Shown one piece after another: positions 38,046 through 50,331 of a stretch of 64,000 nt of DNA. Below the pieces are notes generated by a model. That model was not told where the DNA came from and did not search any database. It saw only the letters and a program-made list of their open reading frames with translations. This stretch comes from Chamaea fasciata (taxonomy: Eukaryota; Chordata; Aves; Passeriformes; Sylviidae). Where the stretch lies: NCBI GenBank assembly GCA_029207755.1, contig JARCOQ010000003.1:1612001-1676000 (forward strand), read 5' to 3'. The first letter of the stretch is position 1. Every line of letters begins with the position of its first letter. The position numbers and the translations under genes are program-made.

Positions 38046-38140
38046 GAGCGTGGTCTAATGGTAGAAACAAAAGTCAGAAAATCCTGGTTCCTGCACTAGG
38101 CTTCCTCTCAACTTCCCTTGTAACTGTGCAGAAAAGGCAT
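38046..38140 (+). mobile_element. Possible ancient tRNA-derived SINE relic (CORE-SINE/MIR-like)
   Basis: GTGGTCTAATGGTAG resembles a tRNA-type A box. Thirty bases on, AGTCAGAAAATCCTGGTTCC resembles the usual AGTCAGGAGACCTGGGTTC text around the B box of amniote CORE-SINEs. Another relic-like phrase, GAAACTGAGATACAGAGAAA, occurs at about 38,437. Divergence is high, so this is a tentative call. Confidence 0.33.
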
Positions 38141-38850
38141 CTTTTGTATCCCTCCCTAATTTGTGTGCACAAATCATCTTTCGGCAACTTTCCTGCATTT
38201 TACAGCCGCTGTTCCTTACGAGCAGGATTTATATCTCCTGCTAAAGGCCAGATGGTAGCAGCTCTCTGCTCAGTGGTGATGGTGTAAAACTACAAAGTGA
38301 CACTTTGCTGTGTGGAAATAAAGTGCTAACGATTTCCCTGCACAAAAAAAATTCTTCAGCCACACAGCTCCGTTACTGATCCAGCCTTACCAGCCTGCTG
38401 TGTGACAGAGAAAAATCATCCCTGTTTTATGTTTCTGAAACTGAGATACAGAGAAATCGTGCAGAAGGTGCAAGAAACACTCTCTGTACTGACAGGAATT
38501 GTATGGGTGCAGATTTATGGTAGCAAGGTGCTACATAACCGAAGAAAAAACCTGCAAGTTATGCTTTGCAAACTTAAAATTTTGAGTGGCCCCTCCCTTT
38601 CTCCTTTTTTTCAATATGAATCATGTTAATAATGAGCTTAGTTACTCAAAATAATGAGTTTGGTCAGAGTGGGAACTGTTGTAGATTGCAGTATTGAGGT
38701 AGAGCAGGACCAGTGAAGCAGAGTCCGTGAGAAAAATGGGACAGATAACTCTGGAGGGGAGGTGACCAGTGATCATTGATCTACGGTTACTGGTTTTTGG
38801 AAGGTTTTTGTTGTGGGGAAGATTTTTGTTTGTTTTCTCTTTGCTTTTCA

Positions 38851-38880
38851 AATTACACATCCAAAGAGTGATGTGTAATT
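38851..38880. repeat. Perfect 11-bp inverted repeat with 8-nt loop
   Basis: AATTACACATC (38,851-38,861) pairs exactly with GATGTGTAATT (38,870-38,880). It is intronic in EHBP1 and not part of any recognised element. Confidence 0.9.
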
Positions 38881-41800
38881 AAATACACGCTGTCTGGATT
38901 AGAATTGCTGATCTATTTTTTTTTCCCCTCTCCACATTGCCCTAGAATTTATTCTGTCATTTATTTCCTGCTTGGACTTTGCATTATAGCTTTTTCTTTC
39001 GTATCACATCTGTGAAATTGGTCCCAACATGTAATGCTTGTGGAAGAGAGAATGTGAGAGACATTTTATTTCCTATCCTTAAAAAAACCCGCCAAGGAAT
39101 CTGTGCAGTGTGTTTGTTGCTATTACTTTACTTGTTTATTGCTCCAGCATATCTGTCCTGTGACTTATAGTAGGAAGAGATTGGGTAGCACACGAGACAT
39201 TTGAAATATTTATGAGGCTAAAACAGCCGGAGTGGCTCTGAGTTTGGTCAAAGGCAGAGTATATTTTTGCCTCTCGACTCTCTTGAGAAAAGCAAACCCC
39301 CATCACCGTTCAGAATCACCAGTCCGTGATTGTGGCTGGCTCTTGAAGACCGGGGTTGTACAGAAATCAAACACTTCGAAGGCAGAAGAAAAAACGTAGG
39401 TACTTGTTGTGTGTCTGGTGCTGTTAATAAGGTGATGAGGCTGGCCTTGTGTCATCTTTATTTTCCTGGATTTTTTTGCTCTTCAGATGAACTCCTTTCT
39501 CTTTGCATTGTTTCAGCAATCTGCGGCGGTGTTGCAAAAGCCACTGTCTGGTTTAAACTTGGACTTAATTTTCTCCAAAGCACTTATTCCCGTTGCCTTT
39601 GAGGGTTTCAGCGGCCCAAAACACCTTTGCCCATTAGCTGCACTGAAGTGAGTGAGTAAATTCACACCTCATTAGGTGCCGTGTTGCTTGTCAGCCTGCA
39701 GAACAAACAAACACAAACCCTGTATATGTCAAAACAGAGAAGAAACCTTCCTGCAGTGGAAGGGACTGAAATCTTTGACCTGCCTTTGTCCGGGTTGGGT
39801 CCAGCTGAAGCTGCAGTGCTGAGCACAGGAGTTTCACTTCCTCACGTGGGTTTTTGGGGAAGGAAAGTGGCTGGGAAGGTGTTGGTGCTGTGGGGTGGTG
39901 AAACAGCAAGAACTCGCCGTGTCAGTGCCCATCTGTCGAAGGTGGAGTTAACACATCCAGCTGAGAGAAATGTTCTGTGCTCAGAGAGTGGGAGAGTTAA
40001 GGAGAGCTGCCTTAAAGCATGAAATAAATAAAACCTGGCTGAATACACTCAATTCAAGAGATTTGCTCATCACTGTGGTAGCTTTAATTTCCCTGAGTGC
40101 TGCTCCGTGGCTCTGCCCTTTCTCCTGGAAGCTCTTGTGGTGCTGCACTGGAGGTGAACACATTATGTGTCCTTTCAAGCCTGGCCTTCCCATCTCAATG
40201 CTCTGGCAGAAAATATGTAAGAATTTTGCAAGCTTCAACTTTTGAGCCTTGTTTGTTTTAAAGATGAAAAACGTGTTTTGTGTCAAATGCGCTGAAATAT
40301 GTGGAAAATCTTATTTTGCAGAGTCCGAGGAGTCGGTGTGCCCACGCTTCTCTATTGTCCCTGTTGATGATTCTGCACATAGCTGGTTTTCTCTCCCCCC
40401 CCCACCCAGTGCTCTTTGTGAACTCTGCACAGCTCAAATTGATTCTCATTCCCTTGATGGTTAGTTTGCAGAGTGGATTTTATTCGTTTGGCTTCTTCGA
40501 CCTGAACTAGACAAACGTATTAAAATTCCTGTTTGAAACGGAATAATTTACAGCAACTTATCATAATTTCATTGAGTGCACTACCCTTCTAAAAGCTTGA
40601 AATGAAAATTTTTTCCTCCTGTTTATCCTCGTTTAGTACCAGATTCTGCAGCCCTTAATCTGGTAGGAGGTGTGTGCCTTTCACTGTGAGGACACTGTCC
40701 CTCACTTGGCACAACAAGGTGTTGCAGTAGGTTTGAGAGGCTTTGTCTTTTACTTTCAGTGGATGGCTCTCATCCCTTTGCCAGATTAAGGGTATATTTC
40801 CCTCCAGAAACCAGTCTAGCTTCCCTTTTTATTCACCTTTCTGCTCCCAAGGAGAACTGCTTTACGCACCAGACACCATTTGTATTTCCAGATAAAAAGT
40901 TTTTGAATTAAGAGTAAAATTGAAATCTAGGGTGAGACAAAATGCTTAATCTTTTAAGCTGTATGCACTGTGGGATAGAGTGGCTCCGTCTGTTTATCCC
41001 TTTGCCTCATTTAATGGTACAGGACTGGAATCCAGCCTGAAAGACATCAAATCCACATAATGAAAAACCTGGCCAGCACCCAGGTGTCTTCTGTGGCTGA
41101 AGATGTTGCTTTACAGCCGCCCCATGGTACAGCCCTTCAGCTGCTTAAAGAAGCCAGCAGGCTAAAACACAACCAGGCATTTCACCACAGCCTGGAAAAG
41201 GTGCAGGTTCTGTGTGTTTGAAGCTGAGATAAAGTACCAACCAAATAGGAACAACCTACCAGAAAGAAAGGAGAAGGCAACACACTAACCAAGGTTAGTG
41301 GCTGGCTTCTGTCCTAGCCTGCAGTTAAAAATTTGACTTTGAAGGAGCTGATATTTGTGTCTTTATTGGGAATGTAAGTAAGGGAAGGACAGTGTTAATT
41401 TTTTAGCAGCTTAAACCTCAGCAATTCGGGGCGTATGAAGGACCTTGAGGAGTGTCCTGGTGGTTGTTAGGGACCAGAGGGGGTACAGCCTGGCGTACCG
41501 AAAATAAAGTGCAGAACCACTGGTGGTGGGAGTGCCTGACTTGAGTGAAAGCTAGTTGTAACAGAAATATTTCATAGGAAGATTATTTTCGAAAACACCA
41601 ATGGAAAAACCTGTCTGACGAAAGGTACAATTTGTTTGTATGTTTCCAGCATCAGCAAGAATTCAGCTATAATGTAGGTTTGCTTTTTTAACTGAAAACC
41701 ATGCTTAAAGCAGTCAGGATAAATAAACTATTCCAGTTTAGCTGTTCTTGAATAGTTAAAATCCAGCTCCAATTGCTGCTAGGCATCTTACAAGCAAAAT

Positions 41801-43694
41801 CTGTCTAGGTTCTTAATTGTTGCTGTTCTTAGGGGGTTTTTGGATCCTGGAACAGCAGTGTTTCATCACTTGTATTTGCAAAGTATGAAGTTTGTATTTC
41901 AAAAGCTTTTCAGTTTTTAAAAGCTGTAAGTTCTTTTTGGTTTTTTTTGGTGGTTTTTTTGTTTGTTTGTTTTACATTTCAAAATAGTAACAGAGGTATT
42001 TCACTTAGGTTTTTTTTCCCCCTCATTTTTGTTTTCAGTTTATTTCTTACCATATCAAGCCCCTAATGTTAGCAGGAGGTTTTGCTTTGTCTGAAGTATC
42101 CATGAGTAAAGATACTTTTTTTCTTAGCCGATACTTGCTGCTGGATATAAGCCAGGGGTGTTACTTTGAGGGCAATAATTTAAAAGGCTCGGTCAGGTTT
42201 TAACTTCCTAAAAATGATACAAATGTTTAGACTCCGGCTGGACAAAGAACTGTTGAGCTGTAAATGGAAACAATCTCTGTTGTTTTTGAGATTGGCTTCT
42301 GTAATCAGAAGTGGCAACTTCTGTTTCAGGAGGCAGCTTGGAAGCAGTTCCCTGGAAACCACCCACAAAAAAAAAAATCTGTAAATCTAGTAATTTTTAC
42401 ATTAACGTGCAAGAAAATCGTAGCTTTGATGCTGACAACCATCTACAAATCTACTGCTGCTAAATTTGCCACGTCGGCTCACTCTCAATTTTTACATTTT
42501 GACAGTCTCACTCTGCTTGGAGAAGATGAGATCAGTTGAGGCTCTGGGGTTTTTTTGTTTTGTTTTGTTTTGCTTGCTGTGTAAATGTGTGACTTTGGTT
42601 GGGACCCAAGTTTCAGTGCAGGGTTCTTGTGTTTCTCCGTGGTGTTTTGTGCCTGCTTCAGAGATTTGCAGCAGCTGGTGCATTATTGCAGTTGGTGAAA
42701 TATTCTGGTTTTGTGCCCCTGGAGAGTGGGCACACTCTCTCCACTCCCTCCTCTCTTTTTTTTTTTTTTTTTTTTTAAATTTCCTCCTTGTGATATTAAT
42801 TTGGAAAAGCAAAAGGAGGCTGCTGACAGACGTGGAAGCTTTAATTGGGGAGCTCACTGTGCATAAGGCAGGAGTGCCTGTGTCTCAAAATAAATCTGGA
42901 TTCATTTAGGGGTCGGCAGAGTGATCGTCTGGAAAGCTAAATATGAGTTTGTATCACACCAGCCCTTCCACACTGCTCCTGAGGCATGGACACAGTGGAC
43001 CCGGGTTGGTTTTGAAGGGAACTTTAAAAGAATCTTTAAAAGAAGGGGCCAGATGCTTCTGCTCCTGCTTTTGCAGAACTTTTTATGTAACCTTTTTTGG
43101 GATGTGTCCATCCCAAAGCAGAGGAGGAGGACGGAGGCATTAATGCACCAAACTTGCTTCATCCGAGTCCTAGTGTGGACATGAGAATTTCTGTGGAACA
43201 GGAGGAGTATAAACCTGTGTTCATTTATCTGTGTGTGAATGTCACACTTGCTCAGGCAGTGAGAACAACAAAGATCATCCTGCACTTCAATTGCTCGTGC
43301 TAGGCTAGGCAGAATTTCTTAAATATTTCAGACAAATTGGAGAAGGAAGTGTCTGTTGTGGATAGTTGGTTTTGGTGCAAGATACAATTTTCAGTTCTGC
43401 AGGAAAGCCAGAAAAAGAATTTCTAGTCTCTGGTTTTTGCAGGCTGAAAACCATTTTGTTTGAATGCTATTTGACACAGGAATTATGCAAAAGGGAATAG
43501 GGCCCGATTAAAACTGACAATGGTGTGCCAAAAAGTCTCTTGCATTTTTTTTTTGGTACAAAAAGTAGTTTATGTGGACAGTTTTGTTGGGTTGGAACTA
43601 TGTTTCAGGCAGAGTTTGTTAGTCAAAGAGTTTCATTTTAGTTATTTTTTTCATACTTTTTATCACGAGACTGCACCTAACAGTTTTATTTAAA

Positions 43695-43866
43695 TGCTTC
43701 AAAATAAGAAGGGATGGCACTCAATTGGACATAATCAGAAATGCATGTGCGTTATTGTATAGAGATTATTTTTGGTCTAAAGTGCTTCAAAATAAGAAGG
43801 GATGACACTCAATGGGACATAATCAGAAATGCATGTGCATTATTGTATAGAGATTATTTTTGGTCT
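43695..43866. repeat. Two-copy 88-bp tandem duplication
   Basis: The unit starting TGCTTCAAAATAAGAAGGGA at 43,695 recurs at 43,783 and ends in TTTTTGGTCT both times. I see about three substitutions between copies (GGCAC/GACAC, ATTGG/ATGGG, GCGTT/GCATT). It is a young tandem duplication within EHBP1 intron 2. Confidence 0.95.
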
Positions 43867-44780
43867 GTAGGTAGGGATATGAGTAGGACTAAAACCAAAG
43901 GGAGGGTTGATGTTGCTCAGTGTCTCCCTTGATATTTTCTGGATGCTGGATAGTCAGTGAGGACAGGGGATGGAATTTGGATTCCAAACTCCTTGCTCAG
44001 TTTGCTAAAGCTGTTCCTGGATTTTTGTTACTGATGTGTTTTATTGTTTTATGTGACTGAACCCAGAGAGGGGCAGGTGACGCTGGTGTCTGCTGGGGGA
44101 CTGCATTCGGGTTCCAGAGCAGGGAGATGCTCAGCCACTTCCCCTTCTCAGACCGGCTTTGAAATGCAGTTACGCCTGAGGTGAAATAGCTTTATTTTCT
44201 TTTTTTTTTTTTTTTTTTTTTTTTCCCTTGGCTGTTTTGTGTTTATCCACGTGGCAGCTGTCAGGCCCCAGCTCCGCAGGGAAGGGGATCAGCACAGTGA
44301 GTTCAGCGGGTTCATGGCAGGTCAGGCCCCGGCCCAGAGTGCGGGCAGGTTTGTGTGGTTCCTCCTCCTGCTCTGCTCTGCTCTGCTCAGGGGGAACAAC
44401 CTTCCAGCTTGAAAACAGAAAGCTTTTTTGTTGTTGTTTAATATTTTTTTTTTTGGTTAAAATGTAGACTAAAAATTCTGGCGAAAGAGCGTAAAGAGGA
44501 AAATCAGGCACCTGCCTCATGACAGCTCCTTCCTGTGAAACTTTCCACTGTAAAGCAACACTTCCCATTCAAGGTTTGTCTGGACGGCGCTGTTAGCCTG
44601 CGCTCCTCCCTGCCAGTCAGCCTGAACGGAGCTGGACTGACTGGGGAGGTTGGCTTTTGGAGCCCTGGGCACTGAGAATTCCAGACTTTCTGTGCTCAGA
44701 GGCACTGACCCCCCAGCAAACACTGCATTGGACCTGAGCCCGTGGAAAAGGCTCCCAAAATTGAGTGACAGCACTGGGAT

Positions 44781-45267
44781 TGTGGGTGTGGAGTTTGGAT
44801 AGAAGTGTGTGATAGCACAGGGTGCAAAACTCAGAGTTTAAGGTTGTAGACTATAGTGATAGATATAAAGCAAGGTGGAGGATTCAGGGCAGAGGCTGAG
44901 TCCTTTTCACTTTCTTCTCCATGACTCTGGGTGGTTTCTTGTAACTGAGTAGAAAAATCCACATTGCGGGCCACGGGTGGTTGGTTCTTGGGTTAAAAAT
45001 AAAAATAATTGAGGTGTCATTTCATAATTGGACAATTAGTGCTTAAAAGACCTTGTAAAGAGAGAGAGACAGAGCCATTTTCTACCTTGTTAGCTAGATA
45101 AGAAACCCCACATTTGGTATTACAAGCAAGCTTTCCTGAAGCTCCTGGTTTTTTTGGCGTAGCTTGTTATGGATTATTTGTTATAGAGTGCTGGGTGGTG
45201 TTAGTGAGGCTGTGTGGGGTAAAAGTGTGGACTGAACATTGCTGTAGTAAATGTCTGTGATTATCCA
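44781..45267 (+). mobile_element. LTR-like repeat resembling a passerine ERV LTR
   Basis: The block opens TGTGGGTGTGGAGTTTGG and continues with ATAGCACAGGGTGCAAAACT, TCTTCTCCATGACTCTGGG, TTGTAACTGAGTAGAAAAAT and TTGGGTTAAAAATAAAAATA. It ends near AATGTCTGTGATTATCCA. I recall this order of phrases from a common songbird LTR. TG...CA ends are possible at the given coordinates, but no convincing target-site duplication is visible. No internal retroviral genes adjoin it, so it would be a solo LTR. The family assignment needs a library search. Confidence 0.45.
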
Positions 45268-47502
45268 GGAGTGAGATGAGAAACCCAGGCAAAGAAAGCT
45301 TCCACGTGGAGAGCAACTGGATGGGACCTAAAATTCAGGGACTAGTCAAGGCATTTTGTGTTACTGCCAGAAGGATGGTAAAAAACCCAGTTTCTGAAGA
45401 CTGGGGTCAATTTGTGTGTTCTGCAACGTGAAATTCTGTTGCAAAAAGCTTCCAGACGAAACTTTGCTAGATAGCTCTGCAATTCCAACTCCTTGAAAAA
45501 TGAAGTCAAATCTGCCCTTGTCACTTTTTTTTCCCTAAATAATAGATGAGCTTGGGTTTTGTTTAATTCAGCTCATCCTGCAACTTCATTTGTGTTTGGT
45601 TTGGGAAAAATCAAGTAAGCAGCAGGACATAGTACACATTCCACTCCCAGCCTTGCAAACAGACACTGTGCAGATTCAGAAGGTCTGACTGCGCTGGTAA
45701 AATAGGTCAGAGTGTCTTGCTTTTTCCCCCCTATTTTGTATAAACCAAGCAAAGCCAGACTAGAGCTTCTTTTGAAAAGCAAAGCGTTATCTTGAGGTGT
45801 AGGTCTTGCAGAGGCCAGTCTGTTTAGCAGCCGATGGATTAAAAAAAAAAATCTAAAATTCACAGGGAGAATTCTGGTCTTTCCACGGGCTTGTGGAGTC
45901 TTGAAAAAAATCTGTAGAGACCTCTGGTGGGAAGAAATGGAGGAATTTTCTGTGTTAGAAAGTGAAGGTGTGGAGGTGGGTGGAAAAAAACCTCAGCACA
46001 AGGCTCGTGAAAGGCTGTGGCCTGATTAGTTCCTTGGCTGATGGTAAAACACAGCAATAGTGCAGAGAGCTGCGCTGCAAAGAGTGCTTTTCAAAGTAAT
46101 TAGCTGTAAAATTGAGGAAAAGCACACATTAATGGTGGGATAGAACCAACCACATTTATTTTGAAGAGACCATTAGGGAGCTTTGCTGTTTGTAGAAAGC
46201 TTGGTGCTGGTGGGGCAGGAGGAAATTGTCCCTAATGGAAATTGTGCCTGGCATGCTGGGATGCACAAAGCAGAAGGGACAAAAGGTTATTAAAAATAAA
46301 AATTCTTATCAGAAGAACGTTGACATTAGTCCTCAAGTAATTATTTTTATCCTTCACTAGGTGCATCTGCGTGCTATTGTGCTAACACTGCTGCTTCTCT
46401 TATTAACGACACTCTTTTCAGCTTGCTTCACCAGAGTCATCTAGCAGCCTGTACGAATTAATGCAGATCAGATCAAACATAGTAAAAATAAGAGCTCAAG
46501 TGAAAAAGAAAGAAAAGGAGAGGGTAAGGTGAGCCCCAGCACTCAGGTGCCAAAACAAACATGCGAGGCTGATACAAAATAGGTGTCTTCCACATTTCAG
46601 TCATTTCGCAGTTACTGAGTGTTGTGAAATGTGGTGGTACCTTGCTACTGAGAAATCCTGTTAGCTGCTTTCCCACCCTTCACCAAAAGGTTGTTAATCA
46701 TAGGTCTTGCTGTTGGCTTCAGTGGTCTGAGTTGAAGTGAAGTGCATTTGCAATTCTTTCCAAGAGCAGATTCTAAGCGCAAGCCTTCTACAGCTTTTTG
46801 TCATTGAACAGTAAGTTCCATGGAGAAATATGTCCCTGGTAATGTTATCAGCTTCTGCTAAAAGGTTTACAAAACAAGAGTTCACAGGAGGCTGATACCT
46901 TTCATGTCCTCCTTTTTACAAGTGGTGTTTGGAGAGTTCTGTAATCAAAATATTTGTGCCAAACATTTCCTAGAATGGTCAAACCAACCCGCAGAAGACC
47001 TTGAGTCTTGCACAACCTCCTTTCAATCAGTAAAACTCGTGGTGTATGAAATGCTGTTTTTATTACATTATTTAATAGTTGTGGATATGGCAAAGTTTGA
47101 TTCCAGTATTTTGATTGGTTGTTTCCATGGGGAAATGGAAGGTACCAGAATCATGATTTCCATCTGGTAGGAAAAGCAGGCTTGGTTTTGAATTATAAGT
47201 GTTTTATAAATCTGTGGTTTGGATCCCATTTTAATTGTTCAGTACGCAGGGCAGAGATTAATCTCATTTTCTGAGCCACAAACTTTGGAATCAATTCTCC
47301 CTGCTTCTTTGCTAAGTTTCACTTGTAGATAATAAAATAACTTTGCTACTGTGAGCTGCCTTTCTTCAGGAGCAGTTCTTTTGTGACCCACACAACAATA
47401 AAGCAATACAAGTAAATGCCAAATACAGGTTTCTGGTAAGTTTTGTAAAATAGGATCTTTTGGATCCAAGCTGGATTCTTCAACCCCTGCCACTGGATCT
47501 TC

Positions 47503-47527
47503 CCTGCCACAAGGCAATTGTGGCAGG
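47503..47527. repeat. Perfect 10-bp inverted repeat with 5-nt loop
   Basis: CCTGCCACAA and TTGTGGCAGG flank GGCAA. This strong intronic hairpin is not associated with a known element. It lies just after two TGGATC-containing phrases at 47,461-47,499. Confidence 0.9.
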
Positions 47528-50273
47528 TTCCAGTCCAGCATTAAACACTCCTGCTGAAAGGTCAGTGGTGTTGCACTGATAGATTGATGCAGTTACTTTA
47601 CTGGGGAAATGTCGCGTCCAGCTAAAACCCAGTTCTCTTCCCCTGCTCCAAATCCAAGGTTAGCAGTGTGCTGTTCCTTGCTTTAGGCACACTGGCTTTG
47701 CTGAATAAGTGACTGACTGAAAGTGGGTTTAAAGAAATGAGAAATGATATTTGTGCAGCACAGGAAATTAATTTTTATTTTTAATTTTTTTTTTTATCGC
47801 CGACCATTAACATTTATTCAGCTTGCATCATTGTGGATTTTGTATTTGGAATGATATCCAAGTTCAATAAGTAAACTTATAAAGGATACTAAAACTGCTC
47901 TCCAGACTGATCATTCAGAGGTGATTTTGTTTGCTTTGATTATTGATTAATGAGCAGCTGAGGTTTATGATGTTAAAGGAGGGGATAAGTCTGAAGTAGG
48001 AAATACTCCCTAATGCTTTCAGTTATGTGATATTGGCCATTTCCTAGCACTGAGATATCGTTAATAACCTTGAATGCAAATTTGCTGATTCAAATACGAG
48101 CTAGGCTTTTTCTTCCGGAAGTATATTGGCATAGGAGAGCAAGGAACAGGTTGTGGTAGGAAAGGCTGCTCTCGGGTTTGTTAGTCAAACAGTTCTATGA
48201 GGATATTTTAGAATGGTTGAATTTGTGAATTCCTTGAAGAAGATCCCTTAGAAGAAGAACTGCTGTGCTTTTTGTTAGTTTTCAGTGAGGCATGTGGTGG
48301 ACAGAGTGGGGTTGCTCATCCTGTGGGATATTTTCTTCCCTTCTCATCCCATTCCATTTTTGCTAAATTTTCTCCATGTTGTGATGACCTTATTTGGTTT
48401 TTATTTTTAGTAAAGCACCTCTGGATGTGAGTTTCTCTCATACTTGAAGCTGAAGGAGCAAATTGTGCTCAGTACTCAACAAAATGAATACACTGGTGAG
48501 AGAAGTGAGGGAATCAAACGCTTCTCCTGCTCATCCATCAGCGTGGCTTGGTCCTCTCAGTCTGAATTAAAGCTTCAATTGGCATCTTCATGTTGGTGCA
48601 TTTCTGTCTATTCCTGGCAGTTCTTCAGGGCTGGGAAATGTTGCTGGCACGGGTTTGGATTGCTTTGCTTGGGGACGTGTTGTTTTTTTCCCTGGTGGCA
48701 CAAATGCAGTTCCCATCAGAGCGAATGGGCTGGTGCTGGTGTGAGCCAAAGGTGAGAACCCACCACCGAGTGAGCAAAGAGTGAAATCCTGCAGGATGAC
48801 CTCATTGCCAAGCAAGATTTTGTTTTGAGTCACAATTTAAGTCACCTAAACAAGCAACAAGAGTGAATTTACTGTTTAAAATACAGCAGATTATTTCACT
48901 TTCAGTTGAAAAACAAACAAACAAACAAAAACCCCAAAAAACAAACTTGTGTCCTCCTTGTCTTTGCAGGATCTGCCTTTAGGATCTGTCTTTTGGGAGA
49001 GCTTGAGTCCTGGTGGGGTTTAAATGTGAATCGTGGCTGAGGTGTTGTTTTTATTGTAATGTGCAGAAACGATCAACAGCTCAATGGAAAAGTATGCATG
49101 AAAGGAAATATGGTCAGCACTTCAGTGCCTAAAATGGTTATTAAACCAGTTGGGGTTTCATTTGAAACGTTAGTTATTAAGTAGGGTGGGTAGTCTCCCT
49201 GTGCTTAAATAGCAGTGGGAACACTGCCTTTACTCAGAATATTTGTGTGGGGGATTTTGGGTGCATCTTTTAATCATGATTTGAGTGTATTGTGACTTAA
49301 CTTTTTCTTGGTTACACCCATTCCCCCCCCACCCCCCATGATTTGTTTTGCTGTTGGCTTTAGAGATTCAAGGATTCTTTCCACTGGTGTCTCAAAAATC
49401 TGAGTAGCAGGGTTTTTTTCCCACTCAGACTTGCACATGCAGGTTTAGCACTTTAAAGTGGAGATGTGAACTCCATTGAAAATCGTTTGGCGGGGGGTGG
49501 GGATGGATTTGCAGCTGGGCTTCATGGTGGAATTGAGGTCATCAGGCAGAAAACAAAGCTGGAATGGTGTCAGGAGTCTGCACAGGAGGTCTGGAAGTGG
49601 GACCAGAAGCGTGGTTGTCATGCATTGGGAAGTCTGGAAGTTCAGTCAGTATCAAAAAATCACTCAGACACAACTGTAAAACTCATCAGGTAGATGTGAT
49701 AAGGGTAAACTATTTACCAATAAATAACTCCTAAGAAATGGAAAGAGAAAATAATTTGTACTGGGAGGGTCGTTTAGTGAGGTTTCCATCTACATTCGTT
49801 GCAAACACCAAAGAAACAATTGATTTTCAGTATGTTTGTCCTTTGGAGTACTGATTTACCTCTCGTCGTCCAAGGAGATTTTGAGGAGTAATGCAGGACT
49901 TGATTCTCCTGTTCTTTGAGTTACTCAAGTAGGAAGATAATCCCTTGTGTAAGAAAAAGTGAAATTGCCTGCTTTCTTTGCTGCTTAGAAGTGACTTTTC
50001 AATGTATGTGCTCTGGGGAAATGTCCACAGGCAAGGAGAGCAGGAGGACAATGATGACATCACTGTGTGGACTGGAGGACAACCCTTTCTCTATAAATAC
50101 AGGTTATTTTTCCTGTTAAATGGCTGATGCTGAGAGTGGTTTTTAGCTGAGCTGTTTTTAAGGGAGCATGTTGTCCACCGAGGATGTCATTACCTGTTGC
50201 AAGGGTTTTAATGCCGACTGTTTCCATATTGATCTTTTTGTATATTAATCTGTTTCTTCCTTATCTTCGACAG

Positions 50274-50331
50274 GCAGCCAGATAAACTAGTGGTGGTTTG
50301 GACAAGAAGAAGCAGAAGAAAATCCTCTAAG
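50274..50331 (+). CDS. EHBP1: EHBP1 second coding segment (rest of codon 35 to residue 54)
   Basis: This 58-bp exon completes the split Trp codon (TG|G) and then reads QPDKLVVVWTRRSRRKSSK, which continues the EHBP1 N-terminal C2-type domain as I remember it from mammals. The acceptor is TTCGACAG before 50,274. The donor is AAG|GTTAGT at 50,332, leaving phase 0. With the first coding segment this gives 162 nt and exactly 54 codons. The basic cluster TRRSRRKSSK is characteristic of the family. The next exon, expected to start AHSWQPG, was not found before the window ends, so the gene is 3'-incomplete here. Confidence 0.97.

Larger units (their letters stand above)
26449..50273 (+). other. EHBP1 intron between first and second coding exons (23.8 kb)
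   Basis: Bounded by GTAAGG at 26,449 and TTATCTTCGACAG ending at 50,273. No other exon was recognised inside it. It contains microsatellites, LTR-like repeats, an 88-bp tandem duplication, hairpins and several T-runs of 15 to 25 bases (near 29,048, 30,663, 42,756 and 44,200). ORFs inside it are at most about 150 codons and look like chance. Confidence 0.85.

Noticed and set aside
38046..38075. tRNA-like A box
   Set aside because: There is no cloverleaf and no proper B box, so it is not a tRNA gene. It is kept only as a possible SINE relic.
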